This document shows positions 1 to 8,334 of a stretch of DNA of 64,000 nt, piece by piece. The translations under genes and the position numbers were made by a program. This DNA is from an uncultured Lachnospiraceae bacterium (lineage in GTDB: Bacteria > Bacillota > Clostridia > Lachnospirales > Lachnospiraceae). The DNA lies in the NCBI GenBank assembly GCA_902760755.1, contig CACWHK010000003.1:62001-126000 (forward strand). The letters run 5' to 3'. Position 1 is the stretch's first letter. The number at the start of each line of letters is the position of its first letter. The notes beneath the pieces are model-generated. The model ran no database searches. It was not told the origin of the DNA and was given only the letters and a program-made list of their open reading frames with translations.

Positions 1-1
1 T

Positions 2-118
2 TCCATCGTAAACGGTATGAAGGCTCAGGCGAAGGGCTTTGGATATCAGGATTGCTGGGACTGGTCCAATGAGCAGGCGAAGGCCCGCAAGGCAGCCGAG
101 GATGCAGCATCCAATTAA
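2..118 (+). CDS. C-terminal end of a probable extracellular sugar-binding protein (partial)
   Basis: Only the last 38 codons are in the window, read from base 2 to a TAA at 116-118. The visible end is hydrophilic, with an aromatic GFGYQDCWDW stretch and an Ala/Lys-rich helix, and has no membrane segment. This resembles the tail of ABC-type oligosaccharide-binding lipoproteins. The next gene is a YesL-type protein, which often sits beside sugar ABC transporters and fits that reading. The assignment rests on tail composition and context only; another soluble protein is possible. Confidence 0.35.
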   Translation, partial: SIVNGMKAQAKGFGYQDCWDWSNEQAKARKAAEDAASN

Positions 119-153
119 TCTGATATTTCGGCAGTGGTTACCGCTCAGGACTC

Positions 154-192
154 TGCACCGGACGGACGTATGGAAGTGTTCCGCCCGGTGCA
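154..192 (+). other. GC-rich hairpin after the first gene
   Basis: The arms TGCACCGGACGG (154-165) and CCGCCCGGTGCA (181-192) pair with one G-U. No T-run follows, so it is not a classical intrinsic terminator. It may protect the 3' end of the upstream transcript or lower read-through into the YesL gene. A TATAAT at 232-237 could be the -10 of a separate yesL promoter, but no good -35 is seen. Confidence 0.5.
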
Positions 193-281
193 CACCCACA
201 GCAGTTCATGCCTGTAAAGGTTGATTCTGACTATAATGTTTGATATGATCCATGTATACGGATCAGGAAGTGAGGGAAAGC

Positions 282-938
282 ATGTTGAAAGCATTTAATA
301 TTGACGGGCCTTTGTATCGATTTATGTCCACCCTCACGAGCATCCTTGTGCTGAACTTCTGCTGGGTGATCGGAACGGTGATCGGACTCGGAACCACCAT
401 CGGGGTGTCCACCGTGGCAGCCTTCGATGTTGGACTGAAGATGGCAGAGAACAAGGAAGGATATGTTGCAAGACAGTTTATTGAGGCTTATAAGAAGAAC
501 CTGAAGCAGGGCATCCCCATGGGACTCATGTCACTGGTTGCCATGTACACGGTATATCTGGATTTTGAGATTTTCAACAAGATTCCGGATGCATCCATCC
601 TGCTTTGTATCTGGGGCTTCCTTTCAGGTGCGGTATTCTTTATCTGCTTTGTCTATGCATATCCGCTTACGGCACGGTATGTGAATACCTTCCGGAACAC
701 CATCAAGAATTCCTTCCGCATCTCTGTCCGTTATGCGGGCAGGACAGCGCTGCTGGCCCTGATCCTTGCCATCGAGGTCTGTGCCTTTATCTGGAATATG
801 ACCACCTTCTTTATCGGGCTTTTGTTCGGACCGGCACTTCTGATCCTTACGGTATCCATGTTTGCCATGCCGATCTTCCGGAGGATCCAGAAGGAGAATA
901 CGGAGGAAGGAATCGAAACCTATACGGATGATGAGTAG
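282..938 (+). CDS. YesL family (DUF624) membrane protein
   Basis: The 218-residue protein has the YesL opening FNIDGPLYRF followed by about five hydrophobic segments, near residues 15-38, 78-95, 105-128, 155-175 and 180-205. YesL proteins are found beside carbohydrate ABC transporters and YesMN-type two-component systems; their molecular function is not settled. I chose the ATG at 282 because GAGGG lies at the right distance before it. An in-frame ATG at 252 has no ribosome site and would add ten non-conserved residues. The gene lies between a probable sugar-binding protein and a convergent YesN-type regulator, so a role in sugar uptake is likely but inferred. Confidence 0.8.
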   Translation: MLKAFNIDGPLYRFMSTLTSILVLNFCWVIGTVIGLGTTIGVSTVAAFDVGLKMAENKEGYVARQFIEAYKKNLKQGIPMGLMSLVAMYTVYLDFEIFNKIPDASILLCIWGFLSGAVFFICFVYAYPLTARYVNTFRNTIKNSFRISVRYAGRTALLALILAIEVCAFIWNMTTFFIGLLFGPALLILTVSMFAMPIFRRIQKENTEEGIETYTDDE

Positions 939-982
939 TCCGGCGAAATAAACGAATCCTACGAAGCTGACAATCCTAAACA

Positions 983-1042
983 AATAACCGGAAGGTATTT
1001 ACGACTCCACGGAAATGTAGTCGTAGATGCCTTCCGGTTATT
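983..1042. terminator. Bidirectional terminator between yesL and the response regulator
   Basis: A 24-bp stem (983-1006 with 1019-1042, two G-U pairs) closes a 12-base loop. T-rich sequence follows on both strands (TTATTTT on plus, TTTGTTT on minus). The position between two convergent genes fits termination of both. Confidence 0.85.
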
Positions 1043-1053
1043 ATTTTGATATC

Positions 1054-2628
1054 TTATGAGTTTTGTTTCCGGTATTCAGCCGGACTGCAGCCGGTATGCT
1101 TCTTGAACTTTATGTGGAAGTAGTCCACATTCTTGTAGCCCACCATTTCCGCCACCTTGTATACCTGAGCCTTGGAGGTGGTAAGGATCTCCTTGGCCTT
1201 CTCTGTACGGACATGATCCAGATAGGCGTTGAAGTTCATGCCCATCTTCTTGCTGAAGATCTTGCCGAGATAAGAACTGTTGTAGCCAAAGAGTGGAGCG
1301 ATATTCTCCAGAGTGATATTGGTCTGGAAGTTATGGTCGATATAGTAGATCACGTCATCAATGATACTGTCCCGGGAGGAGTAACCGATGGATGTCATGA
1401 TCATATCAAACTGCTCACTGAAGAACCGCAGGATCTCATGGAGATAGCAGCTGTTCATGATGTACTGCAGTACACTTGAGTTTGCCTGGAAGGGAATCTC
1501 CGACTGACTGTAGAGAAGGAGCAGCTTCTCCTTGATCTTCAGGTAAATGTCAACGGACAGATTCTTTTCATCCTCGATGGAAAGAGGTGCATTATAGAGC
1601 ATAGTCCGCAGCTGCTGCAGGGTTTCCGCAGTCTTATTCCGGTTGAAAACCTGAATGTTGTTCACCAGGCGATCGGAGTATTCCGTAATAATCCTTTGCT
1701 TTAGTTCCTGACGTTCCTCGGAGCTAAGATCCGGCGCTTCCTCGGACTCTGCTTCGATGCTTTCGTCATACAGCATGGAATGCTGGTTCTCGTCGCAGAA
1801 GAAACGACGTGACATCATATGCAGGGCTTCGTGATAGGAGCGGGGGATCTCGGAAACATGCTTTACCACGCTTCCGCAGGCGATGAAGAGCTGGTCCAGC
1901 GGAGAGTTCTTCTCCGGTGGCAGTTCATTTTCGTACTTCTCCAGCAGCTGGGACAGACGCTCAATGGGGTGATGTCCCTTAAGAAGGAGCACCTGACTGT
2001 CATCGATCTGTACGGTTTCGATCTCCTGTTCATCTGCATTTGCAACCCGGAGGATGTCTGCCAGACTGTAGGAGATATCCTCGGTATTCTGATCATACTT
2101 TTCATAGAAGAGCACCTGATAGCCGGAGTGGGTAAGCCCCAGCACTCTTTGCTCCGCATCATTCAGCGATAACTCCTCGGTAAAGAAGCCGCGGAGAAGG
2201 GATTTCCTGGTCTTATTGAAGAACTCATCCCTGGATTCCTCGGCACGGGCTTTCTCATCCAGCTCCTGCCGGATCTTCCGGATCACGGACAGCAGCTGCT
2301 CCTTATCCACCGGCTTCGTAAGATAGGAGAGAACGCCGTAGTTGATGGCGGTCTGTGCATATTCAAAATCCGAATAACCGGAAAGCACGATCACCCTTCC
2401 GGTAAATCCCGCTGCACGTGCTTCGCGGATCGCATCCAGCCCATGAAGCTTCGGCATGCGGATATCGATCATGACCACATCCGGATTGCTCTGTTCGATC
2501 ACCTGCAGAGCCTCACTGCCGTTGGCAGCAAGCCCTATGATCTCGAAGCCCTCCGCATTCCAGTCAATGATGCTGCAAAGTCCCATGCGTATGATCTTTT
2601 CATCATCTGCGATTAATACTTTATACAT
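1054..2628 (-). CDS. Response regulator, YesN type, with AraC-family DNA-binding domain
   Basis: The 524-residue protein begins with a receiver domain (about 1-120): acidic pair D8-D9, phospho-acceptor D55 in VVMIDIRMP, and the conserved Lys in the LTKPV segment near 105. The C-terminus (about 420-522) has the two helix-turn-helix motifs of AraC/XylS regulators. The middle 300 residues are variable, as usual in this family. Such proteins activate sugar transport and glycan-degradation genes when phosphorylated by a YesM-type kinase. No histidine kinase is adjacent here, so the partner is not visible. The ATG at 2628 has AAAGGGAACAGGAT before it. Confidence 0.9.
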   Translation of the reverse strand: MYKVLIADDEKIIRMGLCSIIDWNAEGFEIIGLAANGSEALQVIEQSNPDVVMIDIRMPKLHGLDAIREARAAGFTGRVIVLSGYSDFEYAQTAINYGVLSYLTKPVDKEQLLSVIRKIRQELDEKARAEESRDEFFNKTRKSLLRGFFTEELSLNDAEQRVLGLTHSGYQVLFYEKYDQNTEDISYSLADILRVANADEQEIETVQIDDSQVLLLKGHHPIERLSQLLEKYENELPPEKNSPLDQLFIACGSVVKHVSEIPRSYHEALHMMSRRFFCDENQHSMLYDESIEAESEEAPDLSSEERQELKQRIITEYSDRLVNNIQVFNRNKTAETLQQLRTMLYNAPLSIEDEKNLSVDIYLKIKEKLLLLYSQSEIPFQANSSVLQYIMNSCYLHEILRFFSEQFDMIMTSIGYSSRDSIIDDVIYYIDHNFQTNITLENIAPLFGYNSSYLGKIFSKKMGMNFNAYLDHVRTEKAKEILTTSKAQVYKVAEMVGYKNVDYFHIKFKKHTGCSPAEYRKQNS

Positions 2629-2671
2629 ATCCTGTTCCCTTTATGATAAATGCTCCGTTTTATGCTTTGGA

Positions 2672-3643
2672 TCAAAGGCTTTTCCGGATTTCTTCGTTAT
2701 AACCTGTCAGGCGGTCCACCCAGTCGATGGAGTGCTGCATCCAGCTATCCGCATAGGGGTAGTAGTTCCAGATATCACAGGCCGTCCGCTCATTTGCAAG
2801 CGCGATCCCGTGTCCGCCGTCTGCGTAGAGGTGCAGCTCCACGGATACATGGTGCTTCTCCAGCGCGGATGCAAAGTCCAGGGAATTGGAGGGAAGGATC
2901 AGTCCGTCCCCGTTGCAATGCCAGAGGAAGGTGGGGCAGGTGTCTTCGGATACCTGATTCTGCAGGGAATAGAAATCCTCCTGCTCCTGCGTATATTCGC
3001 CGTCGAAGATATAGGCATTCATGGCGACCTCGAAATTGGCAAAGTACCGTCCCTCGGCTTCGTCATAGACAAACATTTTGGAAAGGGGCATCTTCGGATG
3101 CTTCTGACCGAAGGAGATTTCCTCCGGAGTCTGCCCCGGCTTTGCTTCAATATCCAGATGAGAGGAGGAAGCATGAAGATCCAGAACCGGGTAGCAGAGG
3201 ATCATGCCATTTGGTTTGACGCGGGAGAGGTCCTCTGAATAGTCGGGCAGCAGTTCCCCTTTGTTCCAGAAAACCCCCAGCTGTCCTGCCACATGTGCAC
3301 CGGCAGAGAAGCCCATGACGATCACACTGCCCGGGTCTACAAACCACTCCTTTGCATGATCCCGGATATAAGCAACGGCTCCGGCCAGATCATTTAAGGG
3401 ACCGGGAGCCACGGCATGTTCATTGATCCCGTAACGAAGGATCGCCGCATGGAATCCTGCTGCCACATATTTCAGGGCTATGGGTTCGGATTCACGTTCC
3501 GAAAGGAAGGCATAGCCGCCACCCGGACAGATCACGATGATGGGACGTGTCATGCCCTGCTGGTATTCCGCCTGATCCTCGATCAGGTAGGTGGTAAGCG
3601 TAACATTTCTCTCTTTTGACAATGTGATGGTTTCGTGCAGCAT
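2672..3643 (-). CDS. Alpha/beta-hydrolase esterase, possibly acetylxylan-type
   Basis: The 323-residue protein has an oxyanion-type CPGGGYAF segment (39-46), the nucleophile motif GFSAG with Ser113, an Asp candidate in HCNGDG near 241 and a His in DGGHG near 278. This is the layout of small bacterial carboxylesterases related to BD-FAE and acetylxylan esterases. I start it at the ATG at 3643 because AAGGAG sits nine bases upstream; a TTG seven codons earlier overlaps the upstream stop and is less likely. There is no signal peptide, so it should be cytoplasmic. Location next to xylB and xylA suggests deacetylation of imported xylo-oligosaccharides. That substrate is inferred. Confidence 0.75.
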   Translation of the reverse strand: MLHETITLSKERNVTLTTYLIEDQAEYQQGMTRPIIVICPGGGYAFLSERESEPIALKYVAAGFHAAILRYGINEHAVAPGPLNDLAGAVAYIRDHAKEWFVDPGSVIVMGFSAGAHVAGQLGVFWNKGELLPDYSEDLSRVKPNGMILCYPVLDLHASSSHLDIEAKPGQTPEEISFGQKHPKMPLSKMFVYDEAEGRYFANFEVAMNAYIFDGEYTQEQEDFYSLQNQVSEDTCPTFLWHCNGDGLILPSNSLDFASALEKHHVSVELHLYADGGHGIALANERTACDIWNYYPYADSWMQHSIDWVDRLTGYNEEIRKSL

Positions 3644-3660
3644 AAAAGTGTACTCCTTAT

Positions 3661-4692
3661 TCAATACGTTCCGTGATCTCTGTCAATCCTTTCCCCTTTG
3701 GTCCATGGTGGCAAGGCTTCATACAAAGATGTATTGTCTTCCGGGTGTTTTTCATTTTCTTTTGTTATGGCTTCTTTCAGCGACGTGATCCAGTCGATCT
3801 CCTTAAGTGTATCCTCCAGATAGGTGTTCTTGCTTTTTCGCCGGTTGTCGATCAGCAAACCGATCACATTTCCTTCCCAGAAAAAGATAACAAAACCGAT
3901 AAATACCACCAAAAGTCTGCTGTTAAAGCAGTAACTGCATATTTTGTCAATAAACATGTCAACAGAAGGATTATAATTAGAAATGATCTGAAGGACGGCA
4001 CATGCGATCAGCCAGAGACATCCGGCGATAGTCGCAGGAAGATCACGGATAAACGATGATTTTTTTGCTTCCTTATCCTTTTTGATCTTATTTTGGATCA
4101 GGGCATCGTCATAAGCGATTTCATCGATGAACGCCTTTCCCTGAAATTCGTACAGGACGCAGATCAGATCTCCTCCCTGTTCCAGTACATATTTCGGATA
4201 TGTGACAGTTTCCGTTTTTTGGAAGACCGGTCCTGCTTTCGCGTACTGCAGATTATTGAATTCATCCAGATATGCAGCAAAGTAAAAAAGTCCTTCATCA
4301 TAGTAGGGATCGATCTTCTGGATCAGACCGATGTGTCTGGAGCCTAAGCGATGGACCGTATTCCAAAGTGTAGTATAGGGAAATTCGATTTTTCTTCTTT
4401 GCTTATATACCCATGCAAATATCATCGTGGCGAAAATAAAAAGAAAGGTAATGATGAACAGGGTGTCTCTGCCACGTACAGTATTGTAATTCGCAATACA
4501 AAGGATCATCAGGAAAAGATAAAGCGCAAAAAGGATAAGCCAGGTGATCAGTACCGGTTTTGTCTTGGAAGAACGGGCCATATTATATTCTACTTTAATA
4601 TGCTTGAGATTGTCTGGCTTTTTCCCCATTTTCCGGCTCGCTTTCTTTCTGTCGAAGCTTTTCCTGAAACTGCTGTAGGAATATAGTACCAT
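3661..4692 (-). CDS. Membrane protein of unknown function
   Basis: The predicted 343-residue protein is not one I recognise. It has a basic N-terminus, a first pair of hydrophobic segments (about 47-70 and 77-97), a hydrophilic middle with many aromatic and charged residues, and a second pair (about 215-235 and 255-280), then a charged C-terminus. Both ends are therefore probably cytoplasmic. No ribosome site is convincing at the 4692 ATG; in-frame ATGs at codons 22 and 38 are alternatives. It ends two bases before the first possible esterase start, so the two genes are probably co-transcribed. Whether it belongs to xylose use is unknown. Confidence 0.6.
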   Translation of the reverse strand: MVLYSYSSFRKSFDRKKASRKMGKKPDNLKHIKVEYNMARSSKTKPVLITWLILFALYLFLMILCIANYNTVRGRDTLFIITFLFIFATMIFAWVYKQRRKIEFPYTTLWNTVHRLGSRHIGLIQKIDPYYDEGLFYFAAYLDEFNNLQYAKAGPVFQKTETVTYPKYVLEQGGDLICVLYEFQGKAFIDEIAYDDALIQNKIKKDKEAKKSSFIRDLPATIAGCLWLIACAVLQIISNYNPSVDMFIDKICSYCFNSRLLVVFIGFVIFFWEGNVIGLLIDNRRKSKNTYLEDTLKEIDWITSLKEAITKENEKHPEDNTSLYEALPPWTKGERIDRDHGTY

Positions 4693-4830
4693 ATTTCAGA
4701 ATCTCTGAACAGTTAATTAGTGGGGTATATATACAAGAATAATTAGTGTTTTTCTGTAGTATAAATATCTGATAAAATGGTAAGCGGATGAGTATTGCTG
4801 CCCTAACTCAAAGGAGCGGAAAGGAGATCT
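4693..4830. promoter_or_regulatory. Divergent AT-rich control region upstream of xylB
   Basis: These 138 bases separate the leftward membrane-protein/esterase pair from rightward xylB. The nonamer TAATTAGTG occurs twice in direct orientation (4714-4722 and 4740-4748), 26 bp apart, and could be a regulator site. TATAAAT at 4760-4766 is a possible -10 for xylB; its -35 is weak. No CcpA-type cre site is evident. Confidence 0.35.
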
Positions 4831-6357
4831 ATGGAGAAGGGATTTGTAGGAATCGATCTCGGTACCTCGGCGGTGAAGCTGCTGCTGATGGATGAGACCG
4901 GTCGTATCCTGAAAACAGTATCGAAGGAATATCCGATCAGCTTCCCGAAGCCGGGTTGGTCGGAGCAGAATCCGTATGACTGGTATGAACAGAGCATTGC
5001 AGGGATGAAGGAACTGATCAAAGGCTGCGCGGATAAGATCGAGGGGATCAGCTTCGGCGGTCAGATGCACGGACTGGTGGTGCTGGATGCGGAGGATCAG
5101 GTGATCCGTCCGGCGATCCTCTGGAATGACGGAAGAACCGGTGAGGAGTGTGTCTATCTGAATGAGACCGTCGGCCGGGATGTGATATCCGCAGAGACCG
5201 GAAATATCGCTTTTGCAGGATTTACCGCGCCGAAATTACTCTGGATGAAGAAAAATGAGCCGGAAAGCTTTGCGAAGATTGAAAAGATCATGCTTCCGAA
5301 GGACTATCTGGCGTACCGGCTGACCGGGGTTCATGCTACCGATGCTTCCGACGCTTCGGGCATGCTGCTCTTTGATGTGAAGAACCGGAAATGGTCCGCA
5401 AAAATGTGCAAGCTCTGCGGCGTTCGGGAAGAGCAGCTGGCGAAGGTGTTCGAGAGCTACGAGGTGATCGGTACCGTGAAGGCTGAGCTGGCAGAAGAGC
5501 TTGGAATCCGGAAGGATGTACGCGTCATCGCAGGGGCCGGAGACAATGCGGCTGCTGCCATCGGTACCGGTACGGTGGGAAACGGAGACTGCAATATCTC
5601 TCTTGGAACCAGCGGAACCATCTTTATCGCGGCAGACAACTTCTCAGTGGATGATCAGAATGCGCTTCACAGCTTCGCACACGCAAATGGCGCATGGCAT
5701 CTGATGGGTTGTATGCTTTCCGCAGCGTCCTGTAATAAATGGTGGATGGAGGATATTCTCCGGGATCCGGATATGGCTGCCGCTCAAAAGGAGATCTGCG
5801 CAGATTCGCGAAGTGCAGGGAACAACGATCCTACGGATAAAGCTGCCTGCTGTACAGTGCTTGGAAGGAATCACGTATATTTCCTGCCGTATCTTATGGG
5901 CGAGCGGTCTCCGCACAATGATCCGGCGGCAAGAGGTGCATTTATCGGAATGAGCATGGATACTACCCGTGCGGATATGCTTCAGGCGGTGCTGGAAGGC
6001 GTGGCCTTCGGACTTCGGGATTCCCTCGAGGTGGCCAGAAGTTCGGGGCTTAAGATCGAGAAGACCAAGATCTGCGGTGGTGGGGCGAAGAGTCCGCTGT
6101 GGCGGAAGATGATCGCAAATATCATGAATCTTACGGTGGAGACCATTGAGTCGGAGGAAGGACCGGCACTCGGAGGTGCGCTTCTTGCAGCTGTGGGCTG
6201 CGGAGTCTTTAAGGATACAAAGGAAGCTGCTGCGGCAGTGGTGAAGGTGACCGGCGAAGAGGTACCGGATCCTGAACTGGTGGCGCTGTATGAGGAACGG
6301 TATCAGACCTTCCGGAAGCTTTACCCCGCACTGAAGGATGTGTATGGGGAATTATGA
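4831..6357 (+). CDS. xylB: Xylulokinase
   Basis: This FGGY-family sugar kinase phosphorylates D-xylulose to xylulose 5-phosphate with ATP, feeding the pentose phosphate or phosphoketolase route. The 508-residue length is normal. The N-terminal ATP-binding loop GIDLGTSAVK (8-17), the sugar-site segment SFGGQMHGLV, the phosphate-loop NISLGTSGTIF and the C-terminal CGGGAKSPLWRKM adenosine motif are all present. AAAGGAG lies just before the ATG. It is followed by xylA in the same direction. Confidence 0.93.
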   Translation: MEKGFVGIDLGTSAVKLLLMDETGRILKTVSKEYPISFPKPGWSEQNPYDWYEQSIAGMKELIKGCADKIEGISFGGQMHGLVVLDAEDQVIRPAILWNDGRTGEECVYLNETVGRDVISAETGNIAFAGFTAPKLLWMKKNEPESFAKIEKIMLPKDYLAYRLTGVHATDASDASGMLLFDVKNRKWSAKMCKLCGVREEQLAKVFESYEVIGTVKAELAEELGIRKDVRVIAGAGDNAAAAIGTGTVGNGDCNISLGTSGTIFIAADNFSVDDQNALHSFAHANGAWHLMGCMLSAASCNKWWMEDILRDPDMAAAQKEICADSRSAGNNDPTDKAACCTVLGRNHVYFLPYLMGERSPHNDPAARGAFIGMSMDTTRADMLQAVLEGVAFGLRDSLEVARSSGLKIEKTKICGGGAKSPLWRKMIANIMNLTVETIESEEGPALGGALLAAVGCGVFKDTKEAAAAVVKVTGEEVPDPELVALYEERYQTFRKLYPALKDVYGEL

Positions 6358-6370
6358 GCTACGGCTATAT

Positions 6371-6408
6371 GTCATTCTGAGGCAAAGCGAAGCTGAGCCG
6401 AAGAATCT
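6371..6408 (+). repeat. Short imperfect palindrome between xylB and xylA, possible dispersed repeat
   Basis: The segment begins GTCATTCTGAGGC and ends GCCGAAGAATCTT. The ends pair as ATTCT/AGAAT and GGC/GCC with GA opposite GA between them. Sequences of the form CATTCTGAG...GAAGAATC are, from memory, scattered through many bacterial genomes as intergenic repeats. Only one copy is seen in this window, so repeat status is unproven. Confidence 0.35.
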
Positions 6409-6413
6409 TGTCT

Positions 6414-6442
6414 TTGGGGTATATAACAGGATTGAATATAAT
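6414..6442 (+). promoter_or_regulatory. Candidate promoter of xylA
   Basis: TTGGGG (6414-6419) and TATAAT (6437-6442) are separated by 17 bases. The -10 is perfect; the -35 matches only in TTG. It would allow xylA to be expressed separately from xylB. Confidence 0.4.
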
Positions 6443-6475
6443 ACAAAGTGAATAACAATCAGGAGGAATCTAAAA

Positions 6476-7687
6476 ATGAGCGAGATCTTCAAGGGTATCC
6501 CGGTGATCCCCTACGAGGGACCGGAGAGTAAGAATGCATTTGCATTCAAGTATTATGATGCGGACCGTGTGGTCATGGGAAAAAAGATGTCCGAGCATCT
6601 GCCCTTCGCCATGGCATGGTGGCACAATATGTGTGCAACCGGCGTGGATATGTTCGGCGTGGGCACTGCAGATAAGCGGTTCGGAGCGGAAGGCTACGGC
6701 ACCATGGAGCATGCAAAGGCCAAGGTGGATGCAGCTATCGAGTTCATGCAGAAGCTGGGAATTAAGTATTACTGCTTCCATGATGTGGATCTGGTACCGG
6801 AGGATGCGGACATTAACGTGACCAATGCTCGTCTGGACGAGATCTCCGATTACATTCTTGAGAAGACGAAAGGCACTGACATCAAGTGTCTCTGGGGAAC
6901 AGCGAATATGTTCGGCAATCCGCGGTTTATGAACGGCGCGGGAAGCACCAATGATGTGGATGTATACTGCTTTGCAGCCGCACAGATCAAGAAAGCCATC
7001 GAGATCACTGTTAAGCTTGGCGGACGCGGCTATGTATTCTGGGGCGGAAGAGAAGGCTACGAAACGCTTCTTAACACAAAGATGAAGTTTGAGCAGGAGA
7101 ATATCGCAACTCTGATGCGGATGGCTCGTGACTACGGCCGGAGCATCGGCTTTACAGGAACCTTCCTGATCGAGCCGAAGCCGAAGGAGCCCATGAAGCA
7201 TCAGTATGATTTTGATGCGGCAACCGCCATCGGATTCCTGAAGGAGTTTGGGCTGGAGAAGGATTTCAAGATGAACATCGAAGCAAACCACGCAACCCTG
7301 GCCGGCCATACCTTCCAGCATGAGCTGCGTGTCAGCCGTGAGAACGGCATGCTTGGCTCCATCGATGCAAATCAGGGATTCGATTCCAAGAACCGGAGAC
7401 CGAGCTACACCTACGAGGATATGTTCCATGCATTTATCCTGGGTATGGATTCCTTCGCCTACGGACTCATTAAGGCAGCCGAGATGATCGAGGACGGACG
7501 GATCGACGCATTTATCGAGAAGAAGTATGCAAGCTTCGAAACCGAACTGGGAAAGAAGATCCGTGCCGGTGAGACAACCCTGGAGGAGCTGGCTGCACGT
7601 GCTGCAGAGATGAAGAGCGTGGCCCTTCCTCTTTCCGGAAGCCAGGAATACCTGGAAGGCGTGATGAACAACGTTCTGCTGAAATAA
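6476..7687 (+). CDS. xylA: Xylose isomerase lacking the metal-2 loop
   Basis: Xylose isomerase converts D-xylose to D-xylulose for xylB. Most class II features are present: catalytic His102 and Asp105 in CFHDVD, WGTAN, EPKPKEP with metal ligand Glu233 and Lys235, [11 protein letters not shown] with Glu269 and His272, Asp297 in DANQG, and Asp303. Family members are about 440 residues; this one is 403. The shortfall is one internal block: DANQG (297-301) runs straight into FDSKNRR, omitting about 36 residues that contain the WDTDQFP loop. The two Asp residues of that loop normally bind the second catalytic metal. The frame is intact and both flanks align well, so this looks like an in-frame deletion. 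Activity is doubtful. AGGAGG precedes the ATG. Confidence 0.88.
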   Translation: MSEIFKGIPVIPYEGPESKNAFAFKYYDADRVVMGKKMSEHLPFAMAWWHNMCATGVDMFGVGTADKRFGAEGYGTMEHAKAKVDAAIEFMQKLGIKYYCFHDVDLVPEDADINVTNARLDEISDYILEKTKGTDIKCLWGTANMFGNPRFMNGAGSTNDVDVYCFAAAQIKKAIEITVKLGGRGYVFWGGREGYETLLNTKMKFEQENIATLMRMARDYGRSIGFTGTFLIEPKPKEPMKHQYDFDAATAIGFLKEFGLEKDFKMNIEANHATLAGHTFQHELRVSRENGMLGSIDANQGFDSKNRRPSYTYEDMFHAFILGMDSFAYGLIKAAEMIEDGRIDAFIEKKYASFETELGKKIRAGETTLEELAARAAEMKSVALPLSGSQEYLEGVMNNVLLK

Positions 7688-7716
7688 CACTGCGTGAAAT
7701 CGAATAACCTTAAGGA

Positions 7717-7753
7717 CCCTCCCGATGCTTTACCGTCGGGAGGGTTGTTTCTC
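7717..7753 (+). terminator. Intrinsic terminator after xylA
   Basis: CCCTCCCGA (7717-7725) pairs with TCGGGAGGG (7736-7744), followed by TTGTTTCT. Confidence 0.85.
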
Positions 7754-7804
7754 ACGATGTTTGGTCGTTTGTTCGATTATTATGGAAAATGTTCGAAAAT
7801 ATAC

Positions 7805-7833
7805 TTGACATTCGAACGATTGTTTGTTATATT
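7805..7833 (+). promoter_or_regulatory. Sigma-A promoter of the LysM gene
   Basis: A consensus TTGACA (7805-7810) and TATATT (7828-7833) lie exactly 17 bases apart. A LexA-type box fills the spacer, so bound repressor would block polymerase. Confidence 0.8.
7813..7826 (+). promoter_or_regulatory. LexA (SOS) box 1
   Basis: CGAACGATTGTTTG matches 13 of 14 positions of the Gram-positive LexA consensus CGAACRNRYGTTYG. It lies between the -35 and -10. Confidence 0.75.
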
Positions 7834-7848
7834 AATATCACAGTAAAT

Positions 7849-7862
7849 CGAACACACGTTTT
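7849..7862 (+). promoter_or_regulatory. LexA (SOS) box 2
   Basis: CGAACACACGTTTT matches 13 of 14 consensus positions and lies just downstream of the -10, before the ribosome site. Two further GTTCGA half-sites are at 7771-7776 and 7791-7796. Confidence 0.7.
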
Positions 7863-7875
7863 ACGAGGTGATGTT

Positions 7876-8235
7876 ATGTACGGAAGAACGATCAGTAAGA
7901 GATATAAGAACGAAGTAAGAAGCAGGGTGTATTCCATCCTTGCAAACAGAAGAGTTGTTATGACCATCGGTGTTGTTCTGGTGATCCTCGGGATCCTTGC
8001 CATTCTGATGAGCAAGAGTGCTGAACTTCCGAGTGTTGAGGCATCCACGGTGCAGGTGAAGCAGTATACCAGCATCGAGATTCAGGATGGAGATACCCTC
8101 TGGGATCTGGCAGAGCAGTACGGACAGCCCTATCATGACAATCGTGAGTTTATCAGAGAGGTGAAGTCCATCAACCGTCTCTGCGGTGATCAGATCACAG
8201 CCGGCGGATTTCTTCTGATCCCTGTTTATCGATGA
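7876..8235 (+). CDS. LysM-domain membrane protein, probable SOS-induced division inhibitor (YneA/DivS-like)
   Basis: The 119-residue protein has a basic N-terminus, one membrane segment (about 27-45), a short linker and a C-terminal LysM domain (about 66-117) with IQDGDTLWDLAEQY at its start. LysM domains bind peptidoglycan. The size, topology and paired LexA boxes match YneA of Bacillus and DivS of Corynebacterium, which delay division during DNA damage. I place the start at 7876, preceded by GAGGTG; a longer frame from 7789 would run through the promoter. lexA itself is not in the window. YneA-like function is inferred; other LysM anchors of unknown role look similar. Confidence 0.7.
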   Translation: MYGRTISKRYKNEVRSRVYSILANRRVVMTIGVVLVILGILAILMSKSAELPSVEASTVQVKQYTSIEIQDGDTLWDLAEQYGQPYHDNREFIREVKSINRLCGDQITAGGFLLIPVYR

Positions 8236-8276
8236 TCAGGCACCAACAAGCCTTTTCTTTTTCTCATTTTACATAT

Positions 8277-8309
8277 CCTGGCCGCTTCCCGGGCGGTCAG
8301 GATTTTTTT
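8277..8309 (+). terminator. Intrinsic terminator after the LysM gene
   Basis: CCTGGCCGC (8277-8285) pairs with GCGGTCAGG (8293-8301), followed by a run of seven T. Confidence 0.9.
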
Positions 8310-8334
8310 ACGTGGTTTGCTGCGTCATTTTGTT

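Noticed and set aside
39-224. 61-codon frame over the end of the first gene
   Set aside because: Arg-rich out-of-frame translation of the binding-protein tail and the hairpin.
6470-7690. 406-codon open frame antisense to xylA
   Set aside because: It mirrors the xylA coding bias; no ribosome site and no protein-like motifs.
7789-7875. Earlier start for the LysM gene
   Set aside because: It would place coding sequence across the promoter and both LexA boxes; the ATG at 7876 has a proper ribosome site.
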